From contig BQJM01000003.1 of assembly GCA_021604705.1 (NCBI GenBank), forward strand, positions 24,663 through 88,662: DNA of 64,000 nt. The letters run 5' to 3'. The translations under genes were made by a program, and so were the position numbers. Shown one piece after another: positions 10,421-19,870 of this stretch. The DNA comes from a marine bacterium B5-7. Its GTDB lineage: Bacteria; Pseudomonadota; Gammaproteobacteria; BQJM01. The notes under the pieces were generated by a model. The model was not told the origin of the DNA. It ran no database searches and saw only the letters and a program-made list of their open reading frames with translations. The stretch's first letter is position 1; each line of letters opens with the position of its first letter.

Positions 10421-10424
10421 AACC

Positions 10425-10961
10425 ATGTTACAAACGTTTCAACAACACACACCAAGCTGCGGTCACAAAGTATATTGTCATGAACACGCCAGCGTCATCG
10501 GCGAAGTAAAACTAGGTGATGATGTGTCTGTCTGGCCGCAAGCGGTCATCCGCGGCGATGTGAATCATATTACCGTGGGTGATCGGACCAATGTACAAGA
10601 TAGTGCGGTACTACATGTTACGCATGTGAATCCACAATCCCCAAAAGGATTTCCGCTCATCATAGAAAATGATGTAACGATCGGGCATCACGCCATGTTA
10701 CATGGCTGTCATGTAAAAGCATTTAGCTTAATCGGCATTGGTGCCACCATATTAGATGGCGCCGTGGTAGAAAGTCATGTTTTATTAGGTGCAGGCAGCT
10801 TAGTCACGCCAGGCAAGGTATTAACATCAGGTTATTTATGGATGGGGTCACCGGCAAAAAAAATCCGACCATTGACGGAAGAAGAAATCGCACACTTCGC
10901 CTATAGCGCAGAACATTACGTAAAGTTAAAGGATCAATACCTTGCTGAACAATCGCTTTAA
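10425..10961 (+). CDS. Gamma-class carbonic anhydrase family protein (YrdA-like)
   Basis: 178 residues forming a left-handed beta helix of hexapeptide repeats (VIRGDVNHITVGDRTNVQD, IENDVTIGHHAMLHGC, LIGIGATILDGAVV). The His residues after VQDSAVLH and in IGHHAMLHGC match the metal ligands of the family, whose members are trimeric zinc or iron enzymes or acetyltransferase-like proteins of uncertain activity. The start at 10425 follows the permease stop by 4 bp; a longer frame reading back into the permease gene is rejected. Its end overlaps folA by 20 bp. Confidence 0.88.
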   Translation: MLQTFQQHTPSCGHKVYCHEHASVIGEVKLGDDVSVWPQAVIRGDVNHITVGDRTNVQDSAVLHVTHVNPQSPKGFPLIIENDVTIGHHAMLHGCHVKAFSLIGIGATILDGAVVESHVLLGAGSLVTPGKVLTSGYLWMGSPAKKIRPLTEEEIAHFAYSAEHYVKLKDQYLAEQSL

Positions 10962-11454
10962 ACTCACTATTGTTGCAGCCCTCAGCGACAACCATGTGAT
11001 TGGTTGCAACAACCAACTACCATGGTCTTTGCCCGCAGACATGAAGCGCGTACGCGAATTAACCTTACATAAACCACTACTAATGGGCCGAAAAACCCAC
11101 GAATCTATCGGGCGTCCGTTACCGGAACGTCACAATATTATTTTGACGAGAAATCCCACGTACCAATCTAAGGGTTGCAGCGTTATTCAAGATATCACGC
11201 AACTAGATACGCTCATCCCCAATGAACCAGAAGTGATTTTGTTTGGGGGAGAGCAACTTTATCAATTATTTTTACCACTGGTTGACTGCATGCATTTAAC
11301 GTTGGTGCATACCACCCTCGAGGGCGATGCTTTTTTTCCTGAATGGAATACGGAAGAATGGGAAGAAACCGAACGCACCGTTCACCAGCCCGATGAAAAA
11401 AATACCTTCGCGTATGATTTTGTGACGCTGCTTAGAGATAACCGTGCGCTTTAA
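10942..11454 (+). CDS. folA: Dihydrofolate reductase
   Basis: 170 residues. It reduces dihydrofolate to tetrahydrofolate with NADPH. Motifs in order: LTIVAALSDNHVIGCNNQLPWSLPAD (substrate and Met20-loop region), LLMGRKTHESIGRPLP (NADPH binding), VILFGGEQLYQLF, and a C-terminal YDFVTLLR. No ATG stands before LTIVAAL; the start is a TTG at 10942 with AAGGA eight bases upstream, inside the end of the carbonic anhydrase gene. The overlap and the weak start codon suggest coupled, modest expression. Confidence 0.93.
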   Translation: MLNNRFKLTIVAALSDNHVIGCNNQLPWSLPADMKRVRELTLHKPLLMGRKTHESIGRPLPERHNIILTRNPTYQSKGCSVIQDITQLDTLIPNEPEVILFGGEQLYQLFLPLVDCMHLTLVHTTLEGDAFFPEWNTEEWEETERTVHQPDEKNTFAYDFVTLLRDNRAL

Positions 11455-11548
11455 AACCAAGTTATAAACGGCACTATCTCACAGAGTTATTACATATAAT
11501 GTCACATACAAGACATATAACATCACCCGTGCATTCCCAACACGAGTT

Positions 11549-11596
11549 CATATTGACAATATGAGGTTTCAACCTATACTTCATATTGAGAATATG
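11549..11596. promoter_or_regulatory. Two 15-bp palindromes ahead of the DUF4143 ATPase gene
   Basis: CATATTGACAATATG (11549-11563) and CATATTGAGAATATG (11582-11596) are near-identical palindromes 33 bp apart, about three helical turns, on the same DNA face. They end 18 bp before the chosen start at 11615. This is the arrangement of a paired operator, probably for autoregulation or a local repressor; no binding protein is identified. Confidence 0.55.
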
Positions 11597-11614
11597 AAGC
11601 TTTCAAGGTTTAGC

Positions 11615-12880
11615 ATGCAGCAATCTCTATTAAAAACTATTATTGCAGAACAACAAGAAATACGACCATTGGATACGCGTATCAATCGCGTATTGCCAAT
11701 AGAAACAAAACGCTTAGTGGAAACAGAAAATATTCTTATCATCACTGGCATCCGACGGTGTGGAAAATCTACTTTGCTACAACACCTGCGCCAACAGCAT
11801 CACGAAAAACATTACTACCTTAATTTTGACGATGAACGCTTAATTGAATTTACCATTCATGACTTTCAGCTCATGATGGAAATCTTCATTGAACTCTTTG
11901 GTAAAGAAAAAACATGTTACTTTGATGAAATCCAAAATATCGAAGGCTGGGAACGCTTTGTTCGCAGGCTATACGATCAGGGATATAAAATATTTATTAC
12001 CGGATCAAATGCTAACATGTTAAGCCAAGAATTAGGCACACATCTAACCGGCCGTCACATCACACTTGAACTCTACCCGTTTTCTTTTCATGAATTCTCT
12101 GCCTATAAACAACTAGAAGTCCACACAAAAATAATAACAACAGAAAAAAAAGTTGAACTAAAAAAACATATCGAAAGTTATCTACAAATTGGTGGATTTC
12201 CTCAATTCATTAAAGAAGAAATGATCGACTACCTACAAAGTCTTTATGAAAACATTCTCTATAAAGACATCATTGTGCGATATAAGCTACCTTCCGAGCA
12301 TGCAATTAAGCAACTAGCATTTCACTTTGCAAGCAATATCGGAAAAGAGATCACCTATAATTCCCTAAGAAAAATGTTAGGTTTAGGCAGCACGAATACG
12401 CTCTCAGACTACTGCGAATACTTTGAAAATTGTTATTTATTCTTTTTAGTTAGGCGCTTCAACTATTCTTTAAAAACTCAGATTGCGTCACCAAAAAAAG
12501 TTTATGCAATCGACACAGGTATGGCGCGCGCCATTGGATTCCGATCAACCCGCGATCGCGGTCGCATGTTGGAGAACTTGGTTTTTATTGAGCTCAAGCG
12601 CAGAAAATATGAAATTTATTATCACCGTGAAACAAAAGAATGTGACTTTGTTGCATGTAAGCAAAACCATATCGAGCATCTAATCCAAGTATGTTACGAC
12701 TTATCAGAAAAAGAAACAAAGACACGTGAAATAGATGGATTGCTTGATGCCATGGAAACCTACCAAATCACAGAGGGACTCATCATCACTTTATCAGAAA
12801 GTGCTAAGCACCAAGTCGAACACAAGCATTGTGTCTACACAATAAACGTCGTCCCGATCTGGGAATGGTTATCGGTTTGA
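11615..12880 (+). CDS. AAA ATPase with C-terminal DUF4143 domain
   Basis: 421 residues. The N-terminal half is an AAA domain with Walker A GIRRCGKSTLL and Walker B CYFDEIQNI, then the sensor-like IFITGSNANML and the family stretch TGRHITLELYPFSFHEF. The C-terminal half is DUF4143, with AIDTGMA and a nuclease-like fold ending CDFVA and IQVCYDLS. The cellular role of this widespread family is not established. I choose ATG 11615 (MQQSLLKTI; AAGG upstream) because earlier ATGs lie within the two palindromes. A truncated relative lies at 23632-24234. Confidence 0.85.
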   Translation: MQQSLLKTIIAEQQEIRPLDTRINRVLPIETKRLVETENILIITGIRRCGKSTLLQHLRQQHHEKHYYLNFDDERLIEFTIHDFQLMMEIFIELFGKEKTCYFDEIQNIEGWERFVRRLYDQGYKIFITGSNANMLSQELGTHLTGRHITLELYPFSFHEFSAYKQLEVHTKIITTEKKVELKKHIESYLQIGGFPQFIKEEMIDYLQSLYENILYKDIIVRYKLPSEHAIKQLAFHFASNIGKEITYNSLRKMLGLGSTNTLSDYCEYFENCYLFFLVRRFNYSLKTQIASPKKVYAIDTGMARAIGFRSTRDRGRMLENLVFIELKRRKYEIYYHRETKECDFVACKQNHIEHLIQVCYDLSEKETKTREIDGLLDAMETYQITEGLIITLSESAKHQVEHKHCVYTINVVPIWEWLSV

Positions 12881-12894
12881 TCTTATAACTTTGA

Positions 12895-13692
12895 TTAAGC
12901 GCTAACGCTAAACAACTGCTGATCCTCAAGGCGCAGCGCTGTTAATTGCTCGCCCCAAACACAGCCCGTATCAAGCGCATGCACATTTGGCGTATTAGTT
13001 ACACCGCGCAAAGAAGCCCAATGCCCGAAAGCAATCTGTTCTTCGTGGGTTTTCCGGTTTTCTTGCGAAAACCACGGTAGCATGCCATCAGGTTGTGTTG
13101 ATAAGTCACCTTTATGTTGCAGATCTAAACGACCCTTAGCATCGCAAAAACGCATACGCGTAAATACATTCACTAGAAATTGATTTTTAGCTTTATCTGT
13201 AAATGCATCTGCAAAGCTTAATGCGGCACTACAAAAACAAGTCGATAAGAATGTTAGATAGTCATCACCACGTAATTGTTCTTCAAGTTGCTTTGCATAC
13301 TGCTGTGCATGCTTCAGATCCCAGCTTGGATGTAATCCCGCATGGACCAGTGTCCATTGTTTTTGATGATGTAATAGCGGCTGTTGTCGTAACCAATCAC
13401 ACAGCGCATCTTTTTCGTCTGATTCCATCACATCTTGAAAGGTATCTTCTTCCGTCATCTCGCGAACACCTTTGCATACCGCGAGCATGTGCAAATCATG
13501 GTTGCCCAATACAGTAACTACTTTCGGTAGTGAGCGCACAAATTGTAAGACCTTCAAGGAATCAGGCCCACGATTCACTAAATCTCCAGCAAACCATAGC
13601 GTATCTTTGTTTTGTTCAAACTCACACGCTGCTAACAAACGCTGCAAGGGGTCAAAACAACCCTGCACATCACCAATCACATAAATACTCAT
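12895..13692 (-). CDS. apaH: Symmetrical bis(5'-nucleosyl)-tetraphosphatase ApaH
   Basis: 265 residues. It hydrolyses Ap4A to two ADP and also decaps Np4-capped RNA. The metallophosphatase motifs are all present: GDVQGC, GDLVNRGPDS, GNHDLH, and late His residues in VHAGLHPSW and AFGHWASLRG. The start ATG overlaps the murU stop by 4 bp (ATGA), so it is the last gene of an M50 protease-amgK-murU-apaH unit. In many gammaproteobacteria apaH sits at the far end of the lptD-surA-pdxA-ksgA cluster; here it lies on the other side of lptD. Confidence 0.95.
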   Translation of the reverse strand: MSIYVIGDVQGCFDPLQRLLAACEFEQNKDTLWFAGDLVNRGPDSLKVLQFVRSLPKVVTVLGNHDLHMLAVCKGVREMTEEDTFQDVMESDEKDALCDWLRQQPLLHHQKQWTLVHAGLHPSWDLKHAQQYAKQLEEQLRGDDYLTFLSTCFCSAALSFADAFTDKAKNQFLVNVFTRMRFCDAKGRLDLQHKGDLSTQPDGMLPWFSQENRKTHEEQIAFGHWASLRGVTNTPNVHALDTGCVWGEQLTALRLEDQQLFSVSA

Positions 13693-14345
13693 TCCATCTC
13701 CAACTGTAGTTGTTCTAAACGTTCGGGGGTGCCCACATCGTGCCAGATACCCGAGTAATATTCACCGGAAATTAATCCTTGCTCGACCTTCTCTCGCCAA
13801 ATAGGGACAATAGAAAATGGTCCAGGCTCACACCCTTGAAATAAATCAGGATGATACACACGAATGCCAGAAAAAGTATAGCGCGGTGAACCTGTATTGG
13901 TTAATACATTATTTTCTATCGAAAAATCCCCATCAGCATGTCCCAAAGGATTTTCTACCAAAATAAAATGCGCCAATTTGTTTTCAGGCAAATGTAAATC
14001 ATGAAAAGGATAATCGGTATAAACATCTGCATTTAACACAATAAAGGGTGATGGGCCTAAGAAAGGTAGGGCATTCAACACGCCGCCACCAGAATCCAGC
14101 AAATCAGGCTCCCACAGGTAGGTGATCTCTGTATCGAATTGGCTGCCATCGCCAAGGACGTCTTCGATCTGCTCACCTAAGTAGTGTAGGTTGATCACAA
14201 TCTCTTGTGTGCCTGCGGCGGCTAAGCGCTCGACATGATGCACAATTAATGGTTTGCCCTGTACTTCAATCAGTGATTTATGTTTTGTCTTTGTAATATC
14301 AGACAAGCGTTTACCGTAACCCGCGGCGAGTATCATGGCTTTCAT
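13689..14345 (-). CDS. murU: N-acetylmuramate alpha-1-phosphate uridylyltransferase
   Basis: 218 residues, a nucleotidyltransferase of the GT-A type. The N-terminal signature MKAMILAAGYGKRLSD binds the nucleotide, FIVLNADVYTD supplies the metal-binding Asp, and LLDSGGGVLNAL matches MurU-type enzymes. In the recycling pathway known from Pseudomonas, MurU makes UDP-MurNAc from MurNAc-1-phosphate and bypasses de novo synthesis by MurA. It overlaps amgK upstream by 4 bp and apaH downstream by 4 bp, which supports this call over other sugar nucleotidyltransferases. Confidence 0.88.
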   Translation of the reverse strand: MKAMILAAGYGKRLSDITKTKHKSLIEVQGKPLIVHHVERLAAAGTQEIVINLHYLGEQIEDVLGDGSQFDTEITYLWEPDLLDSGGGVLNALPFLGPSPFIVLNADVYTDYPFHDLHLPENKLAHFILVENPLGHADGDFSIENNVLTNTGSPRYTFSGIRVYHPDLFQGCEPGPFSIVPIWREKVEQGLISGEYYSGIWHDVGTPERLEQLQLEME

Positions 14346-15358
14346 ACCGTGACGTCCTCATACAGTGGTGTGACCGTCTCTGCCATAAAATGAGTAAACG
14401 CAGCCAATGCAGGGTACTTCGGCAAAACGGTATTCACGTAATACAGTGCTCGGCGAATATCAGGCAAATAGCGATCATCATTATCACGTAAACTTTTCCG
14501 TGCAAATATAAAGATAGCTTTTAAATGACGTTGCACCCCCATTAAATCAAACCAACGTATCCAGTCAGCACGATCATATTTTTCCACAACACCTTGTCTT
14601 TCGGCTTCTTCAATATAATAAGCAAACCAATTCATCACTTGCTCATCCGGCCAATCGACATAACAATCTCTTAAGAGAGACACAACATCGTAGGTAATGG
14701 GCCCACTCATCGCATCTTGAAAATCAATAACACCGATTGCATTGTCTGGTGTCAGTAATAAATTACGCGAATGATAATCACGATGAATACACACTGGTGG
14801 TTGCTCTTCAGCAGATTGAATCATCACCTTAAATGCTGTTTGCACAGTCTGTTTAATAGCCGGCGTTAAGTCTAATTGTAAATATTTTTCTATAAACCAT
14901 CCGTTAAAATGATCTAGTTCCTTTTGCATAAACCCCGCATCAAATGCTTGCAGTGTATCCGTCGAACATTGCTGAATCGGTAGCAACATGTCAATCGAGG
15001 CACGGTATAAAACACTTGCCGCTTCATCATAACGATCAGCGCTCTCTTGAATTGTCGAGAACAAACGGCCAAGCAAGTCATCACCAAAATCTGTCAGCAA
15101 TAAAAATCCCTGCTCAAGATCTTGAGCAACAAGACTGGGAACATTCACGTTTTTTTGTAAAAATAATTGTGTGATAGCAACAAAGGGATGACAGTCTTCT
15201 TTTTCCGGCGGGGCGTCCATCACTATCCACGTTTGATTGTCTTGTTTAACGCGGAAATAACGACGAAAGCTGGCATCCACAGGTAACGCCATGAATGTGC
15301 ATGCACCCATCTGATCGTGCACCCAACTTTCGCATTGTTGTTGTCGTTGATCAGTCAT
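14342..15358 (-). CDS. amgK: Anomeric N-acetylmuramate/N-acetylglucosamine kinase
   Basis: 338 residues with an aminoglycoside-phosphotransferase fold: VDASFRRYFRV near the start, catalytic loop CIHRDYHSRNLLL and metal motif VIDFQDAMSGP. AmgK phosphorylates the anomeric hydroxyl of recycled MurNAc to feed MurU. The start at 15358 is chosen because it overlaps the stop of the upstream M50 protease gene (TAATG), a coupled arrangement; a further 12 codons upstream have no ribosome binding site. The next gene, murU, overlaps by 4 bp. Confidence 0.9.
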   Translation of the reverse strand: MTDQRQQQCESWVHDQMGACTFMALPVDASFRRYFRVKQDNQTWIVMDAPPEKEDCHPFVAITQLFLQKNVNVPSLVAQDLEQGFLLLTDFGDDLLGRLFSTIQESADRYDEAASVLYRASIDMLLPIQQCSTDTLQAFDAGFMQKELDHFNGWFIEKYLQLDLTPAIKQTVQTAFKVMIQSAEEQPPVCIHRDYHSRNLLLTPDNAIGVIDFQDAMSGPITYDVVSLLRDCYVDWPDEQVMNWFAYYIEEAERQGVVEKYDRADWIRWFDLMGVQRHLKAIFIFARKSLRDNDDRYLPDIRRALYYVNTVLPKYPALAAFTHFMAETVTPLYEDVTV

Positions 15359-16020
15359 TACATAACCGGGAGATGGAAAAGATGTACAAGCCAACCCTGT
15401 AATGCCATCACCATCGGCACCATAATGCGATGCAACAGACCTAGCATGAGTAAAGCTAACATAATATATAAGCCATAGGGTTCAATACGATCTAGCCAAA
15501 TAGTCCAGCGCGGCGGTAATAAACCCGCAAGAATACGGCTGCCGTCAAGCGGAGGTATAGGTAATAAGTTCAAAACAGCAAAAACAAGATTTAAGGAAAT
15601 CCCTGCAGCACACATACCCAAAAACATTTCCATTCGTGGTGTTAATCCTGTAACAGATACGCTGAGCAATTTAAACAAACCCGCCCAAACGATCGCCATT
15701 AGAATGTTTGCAAGTGGCCCAGCCAATGCCACAATCATGCCGTCGCGTCGTGGTTTTCTTAAATTGCGTTCTGTGACTGGCACGGGTTTAGCCCAACCAA
15801 ATAAAAAACCACCCGAAAATAATAGAAACATGGGTACTAATAAAGTACCAATTGGGTCGATGTGCTTAGCGGGGTTTAAGCTTAAGCGTCCCAGCATTTT
15901 TGCTGTCGGGTCGCCCAGCTTGTATGCCGCATAACCATGCGCCACCTCATGGAAAACAATGGCAAAAATCAGCGGTATAATCACCACTGCAAATTGTTGT
16001 AGAAAAGCCGAACTATTCAT
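15358..16020 (-). CDS. Site-2 protease family protein (M50, membrane metalloprotease)
   Basis: 220 residues with five to six membrane helices. The zinc motif HEVAH lies in the first helix (FAIVFHEVAHGYAAYKLGD) and the third ligand is supplied by PPLDGSRIL late in the protein, as in the small SpoIVFB/YwhC-like group without a PDZ domain. The physiological substrate is unknown. It begins the run that continues into amgK-murU-apaH and is divergent from lptD. Confidence 0.9.
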   Translation of the reverse strand: MNSSAFLQQFAVVIIPLIFAIVFHEVAHGYAAYKLGDPTAKMLGRLSLNPAKHIDPIGTLLVPMFLLFSGGFLFGWAKPVPVTERNLRKPRRDGMIVALAGPLANILMAIVWAGLFKLLSVSVTGLTPRMEMFLGMCAAGISLNLVFAVLNLLPIPPLDGSRILAGLLPPRWTIWLDRIEPYGLYIMLALLMLGLLHRIMVPMVMALQGWLVHLFHLPVM

Positions 16021-16167
16021 ATATCCCCATGATCATTGAAAATGCAATCTTAAGCGCTCCATCTTAAATTAAGTTAGCATGTTGGGTCAAATATCCTTAT
16101 AATTCGTTTTCTCATTGTCATGCGGGCATGTGATCTGACATCTCCTGGTAATACAGTGTCAATAGAT

Positions 16168-16195
16168 GGAGATCCCGGCTCAAGGCCGGGATGAC
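16168..16195. repeat. Family P palindrome, lptD leader
   Basis: One GGAGATCCCGG...CCGGGATGAC unit with loop CTCAAGG. It lies between the divergent M50 protease and lptD genes. Weaker decayed units (GTCATGCGGGC... at about 16120 and GGAATGACGGGGA... at about 16220) flank it. The open frame of lptD reads back through it, but this is not taken as coding. Confidence 0.75.
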
Positions 16196-16279
16196 AGGAT
16201 TTATTCCTTCGGCAAATACTGGAATGACGGGGACTATTTTTTCAGCAAATGTCGAGATGACAGGGAACCAAGGTTTAAG

Positions 16280-18892
16280 ATGAAATGTTGCCACATCATT
16301 GCTATCACATTCGGGCTAACTCTCGCAATTTCGGGGGTGGCAAAGCAAACTGATCTCGATGCACCAACGCCGAAACAAATTCTTTCCCCATTTCCCATTC
16401 AAAAACAATTGTATCCGCTATCCCATAAGATGCTTATTCAAACGCTAGGTTGGGTACCTGACACACAAGCACACGATTGTTGTAAAGGGTATTACCAAGA
16501 ACCTTTTTTCGAATTAAAAGGCCAAACGCTCAAACCCTTAGATGAAAGCACAACGCACATTCAGGCAAAAACGTCTCGCTTTGTGCAACACGGGATCTCA
16601 ACTTTATTTGGCCATGTGTTTATCACGCAACCTGGCCGTATATTGAAGGCAAAAAAAGCCTATGTTTATCAAGATCCGACAACAGGCACATTGCAAACAG
16701 CCGAACTTTTTGATCATGTGAGCATTCGCGAGCCTGGCAAATATATCGTTGGCTCCCGCGCACATATTTATTTCGAGAAAAATAGCGCCTCCATCGATCA
16801 AGCAACCTATCGACTAGCGCCAAGTAATGGCGATGGCTCTATTAAACAAGCGAAACGCGTCGGTGATCAACAACACATTCGCAGCCTTAATGCTTGGGGC
16901 CGTGCGATTCGTTTAGAACAAGTAAAACCCGGCTTATTAAAGCTCCATCATGCAAGTTACAGCACTTGCCCACCAGACAGCCATACTTGGCATGTAAAAG
17001 GTAACACCATTGATCTTAATCGGGAAACAGGACGTGGCGAACTCTACAATGGTGCATTGTATGTTCATCAACTTCCCATTATGTATTTACCCTATTTCAA
17101 TTTCCCAATAGATAAGCGACGTAAAAGTGGTTTTCTATATCCAAGCTATTCTTACAACAACGATTCTGGCGTGATGATCAGTGTTCCATTTTATTGGAAC
17201 CTAGCCCCGAACTATGACATGTTAATCACACCGAAATTTATGGGGCACCGCGGCATACAGCTACAAGATATGTTCCGTTACCTCACTAAACATAACAGCG
17301 GCCATATGTATGGCGAGTTTTTGCCGGGTGATGCGGTCTTTAAGCGTTTCCGCGACAAGGCAACAAGTGATGAATACCCTGGACGTACAGCTGATTTTTC
17401 ACGCCTAGAGAATAGTTCAAGCAATCGCGGCATTTTTTCTGTGCACGATGACTCACATTGGGGGAAACATCTACGCACAGAACTAACTTATAATTACATC
17501 AGCGATGATTATTATTTTGAGGATTTTGACCAGATCCCAGGATTAGGTACCAGCGTCAGCACCGCACAATTCGACCGACGCTTTAATGCAAATTATGAAT
17601 CAGCCTATTGGTCTCTGAGTGGTTTATTACAAACGTATCAAACGCTACACCCCGTCAACCAAAGTCCTATCGCTAGTCCATATAGTCAAATGCCCGCCAT
17701 TTCGTTGACGACACATGCACCAACGATTTTTGGCATCAACCCTTCTTTACAAGCACAATACACTGACTTTACCCACACTCGAACGCCAGGGCAATCACAA
17801 GTCGTCAATGGTGAACGTGCACATATATTACCTGGATTAAGTGTTCCTTTGCACTGGGCTTCAGGATTCATTAAACCAAGGATCCAAGCGGATGTCGTCA
17901 ATTACACCCTAAAAGATCAAGCAACAGAACAAGCGAAACATCCCTTCAGAGCATTACCTATTTTTGATGTAGACAGTGGTTTGTACTTTGATAAACAAAC
18001 CAATTTATTTCACCATCACTACACACAAACACTAGAACCTCAAGCCTATTATGCCTTCGTGCCTTACAAAAACCAGCAAGATATTCCCTTGTTTGACAGC
18101 AGTGAGCCCGCGTTAACCGTGCCTCAAATGTTAACCTATAACCGGTTTAGTGGCATTGATCGTCTTGCAGACACTAACCGTTTAAGCCTAGCGATGACAT
18201 CACGCTTTATTGATAATCAAACCGGCGCAGAACAATTTGTCTTTCAATTAGGGCAAATGATTTATTTTAGTAATCGTCGTGTCAGTTTGTCAGGGAATGA
18301 TTTAACGGATCTATCTAGCACTGATCCGTATTCACCCTTGGTCGGTAACTTTCAATATCGTTTAAATCATGATTGGCAGCTAAAGGGAAATGCCGCATTT
18401 AGTTATCACCATGACACCCCCATTAGTCAAGGTGCACAATTCCATTATCAAACTGATAATCAGCACATTTTCAATATTGGTTATAGTTTCACGCAATTGG
18501 TTTCGCCAGTACAAGTGGGCGGCATGGATATTAATCGTGGCTCACAAATTATGGGCGCCAACCCAAAAGAATTGATTGCATCCATGTATTGGCCATTGCC
18601 GCTACCTCATTGGTACACCTTTGGCTTCGCTGACTACGATGTTGGCAATAAGCATGCCATGGGCACACTATATGGCATTGAATATGACAGCTGTTGCTGG
18701 GGCTTACGGCTATTGAATAGCCGAACTTTCCACTTTCTCAATGCACAATCAGATCAAAACATCTATAATACCACCACAATTTTACAAGTGGTCTTGAAAG
18801 GCTTAGGCTCCATCAGCAATAGTGGCACTAGCGACTTGCTGGCGGGGAACATCTCTGGCTTTCACGACAGCTATCAACAAGGGGCTTTTTAA
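16280..18892 (+). CDS. lptD: LPS-assembly outer-membrane protein LptD
   Basis: 870 residues. LptD forms the outer-membrane barrel that, with LptE, inserts LPS into the outer leaflet. The start at 16280 (MKCCHIIAITFGLTLAISG) gives a signal peptide; the frame is open for 38 more codons upstream, but those are repeat sequence. An OstA/LptA-like periplasmic domain (about 90-230, TRFVQHG, AYVYQDPTTG) precedes a barrel with YLPYFNFPIDKRRKSGFLYPS. Cys pairs in AHDCCKGYY near the N-terminus and DSCCWGLRLL near the C-terminus fit the disulphides that control LptD maturation. surA, whose product folds LptD, starts at the next base. Confidence 0.95.
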   Translation: MKCCHIIAITFGLTLAISGVAKQTDLDAPTPKQILSPFPIQKQLYPLSHKMLIQTLGWVPDTQAHDCCKGYYQEPFFELKGQTLKPLDESTTHIQAKTSRFVQHGISTLFGHVFITQPGRILKAKKAYVYQDPTTGTLQTAELFDHVSIREPGKYIVGSRAHIYFEKNSASIDQATYRLAPSNGDGSIKQAKRVGDQQHIRSLNAWGRAIRLEQVKPGLLKLHHASYSTCPPDSHTWHVKGNTIDLNRETGRGELYNGALYVHQLPIMYLPYFNFPIDKRRKSGFLYPSYSYNNDSGVMISVPFYWNLAPNYDMLITPKFMGHRGIQLQDMFRYLTKHNSGHMYGEFLPGDAVFKRFRDKATSDEYPGRTADFSRLENSSSNRGIFSVHDDSHWGKHLRTELTYNYISDDYYFEDFDQIPGLGTSVSTAQFDRRFNANYESAYWSLSGLLQTYQTLHPVNQSPIASPYSQMPAISLTTHAPTIFGINPSLQAQYTDFTHTRTPGQSQVVNGERAHILPGLSVPLHWASGFIKPRIQADVVNYTLKDQATEQAKHPFRALPIFDVDSGLYFDKQTNLFHHHYTQTLEPQAYYAFVPYKNQQDIPLFDSSEPALTVPQMLTYNRFSGIDRLADTNRLSLAMTSRFIDNQTGAEQFVFQLGQMIYFSNRRVSLSGNDLTDLSSTDPYSPLVGNFQYRLNHDWQLKGNAAFSYHHDTPISQGAQFHYQTDNQHIFNIGYSFTQLVSPVQVGGMDINRGSQIMGANPKELIASMYWPLPLPHWYTFGFADYDVGNKHAMGTLYGIEYDSCCWGLRLLNSRTFHFLNAQSDQNIYNTTTILQVVLKGLGSISNSGTSDLLAGNISGFHDSYQQGAF

Positions 18893-19855
18893 ATGAGAAC
18901 ATTTTTCCGCGCACTGATCGCAACGATCTTTTTGAGTTGCACACTAACGCATGCGACCACAAAGGTTCTTGATCGTGTCGTTGCTGTTGTGAATAACAGC
19001 ATTGTGACACAGCATCAATTAAACGCTGCCGTACAACAAGTAAAATCAAACTTGAAACGCGCGAAAGTAAAAACGCCGTCTGATAAAGCGCTACGCGAAC
19101 AAGTCTTGCAGCAATTAATTATGCAAGACATTCAATTAGAATTAGCAAAACGTAATCAAATTTCTATTTCAGATCAAGATGTCGATAATGCTATCGCGGC
19201 CATGGCGAAGCAAAATCATATTTCAATGAAACAACTACAAAATAAAATCACAAAAAGTGGAGGCAACTTCCATGATTTTCGCCATGAGTTACACAAACAA
19301 CTTCTAACACAAAAATTACAAGGCTTAGAAGTCGGTGCAAAGATTCATATATCAGATCAAGAAGTGGCACAAACACGCCGCATGCTGAAACATCAGAAAA
19401 TGCAGGTACTTTATCATTTACAAAACATTTTAATTCCCTTGCCGCCCATACCATCCACTGCGGCAGTACAAGCAGCAAAACAAGAAGCCAATACTATTTT
19501 ATTGAAGTTAAAAAATGGTGCTGATTTCAAACAAATTGCTGTTTCACATTCCAGCGCAGACAATGCACTTGAAGGTGGCGATTTAGGCTGGCGTCATTTA
19601 GCAGAAATGCCTGATGCCTTCGCTGCTGCGGCACGCACAGCACAGATGGGCGATGTATTAGGGCCTATTCGTACAGCCAATGGCTTCCATCTGTTAAAAG
19701 TCCTCGCCATAAAAAATAAAACGAAAACAAAAGCGCTATCCGACAATGATATTCGTAACATGCTCTATCGCCGAAAAATGCTAGAGCAAGTGCAATTGTG
19801 GCTACAAGCTTTACGCGGCAATGCTTACGTAAAAATGATCCCTTCAACAAAATAA
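18893..19855 (+). CDS. surA: Periplasmic chaperone/peptidyl-prolyl isomerase SurA
   Basis: 320 residues. An N-terminal signal peptide (ATIFLSCTLTHA) is followed by the SurA N-domain (LDRVVAVVNNSIVTQHQL) and one parvulin domain (about 175-275, with GGDLGWRHLAEMPDAF and GPIRTANGFHLLKV). Enterobacterial SurA is about 430 residues with two parvulin domains, so this is the short one-domain form, as in Coxiella-like lineages. It escorts outer-membrane proteins, LptD above all. Its ATG directly follows the lptD stop. Confidence 0.93.
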   Translation: MRTFFRALIATIFLSCTLTHATTKVLDRVVAVVNNSIVTQHQLNAAVQQVKSNLKRAKVKTPSDKALREQVLQQLIMQDIQLELAKRNQISISDQDVDNAIAAMAKQNHISMKQLQNKITKSGGNFHDFRHELHKQLLTQKLQGLEVGAKIHISDQEVAQTRRMLKHQKMQVLYHLQNILIPLPPIPSTAAVQAAKQEANTILLKLKNGADFKQIAVSHSSADNALEGGDLGWRHLAEMPDAFAAAARTAQMGDVLGPIRTANGFHLLKVLAIKNKTKTKALSDNDIRNMLYRRKMLEQVQLWLQALRGNAYVKMIPSTK

Positions 19856-19870
19856 TCCAGCGAGAACAAC

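Noticed and set aside
10305..10424. Longer N-terminus for the carbonic anhydrase
   Set aside because: It overlaps the permease gene by 116 bp; ATG 10425 gives the normal family start.
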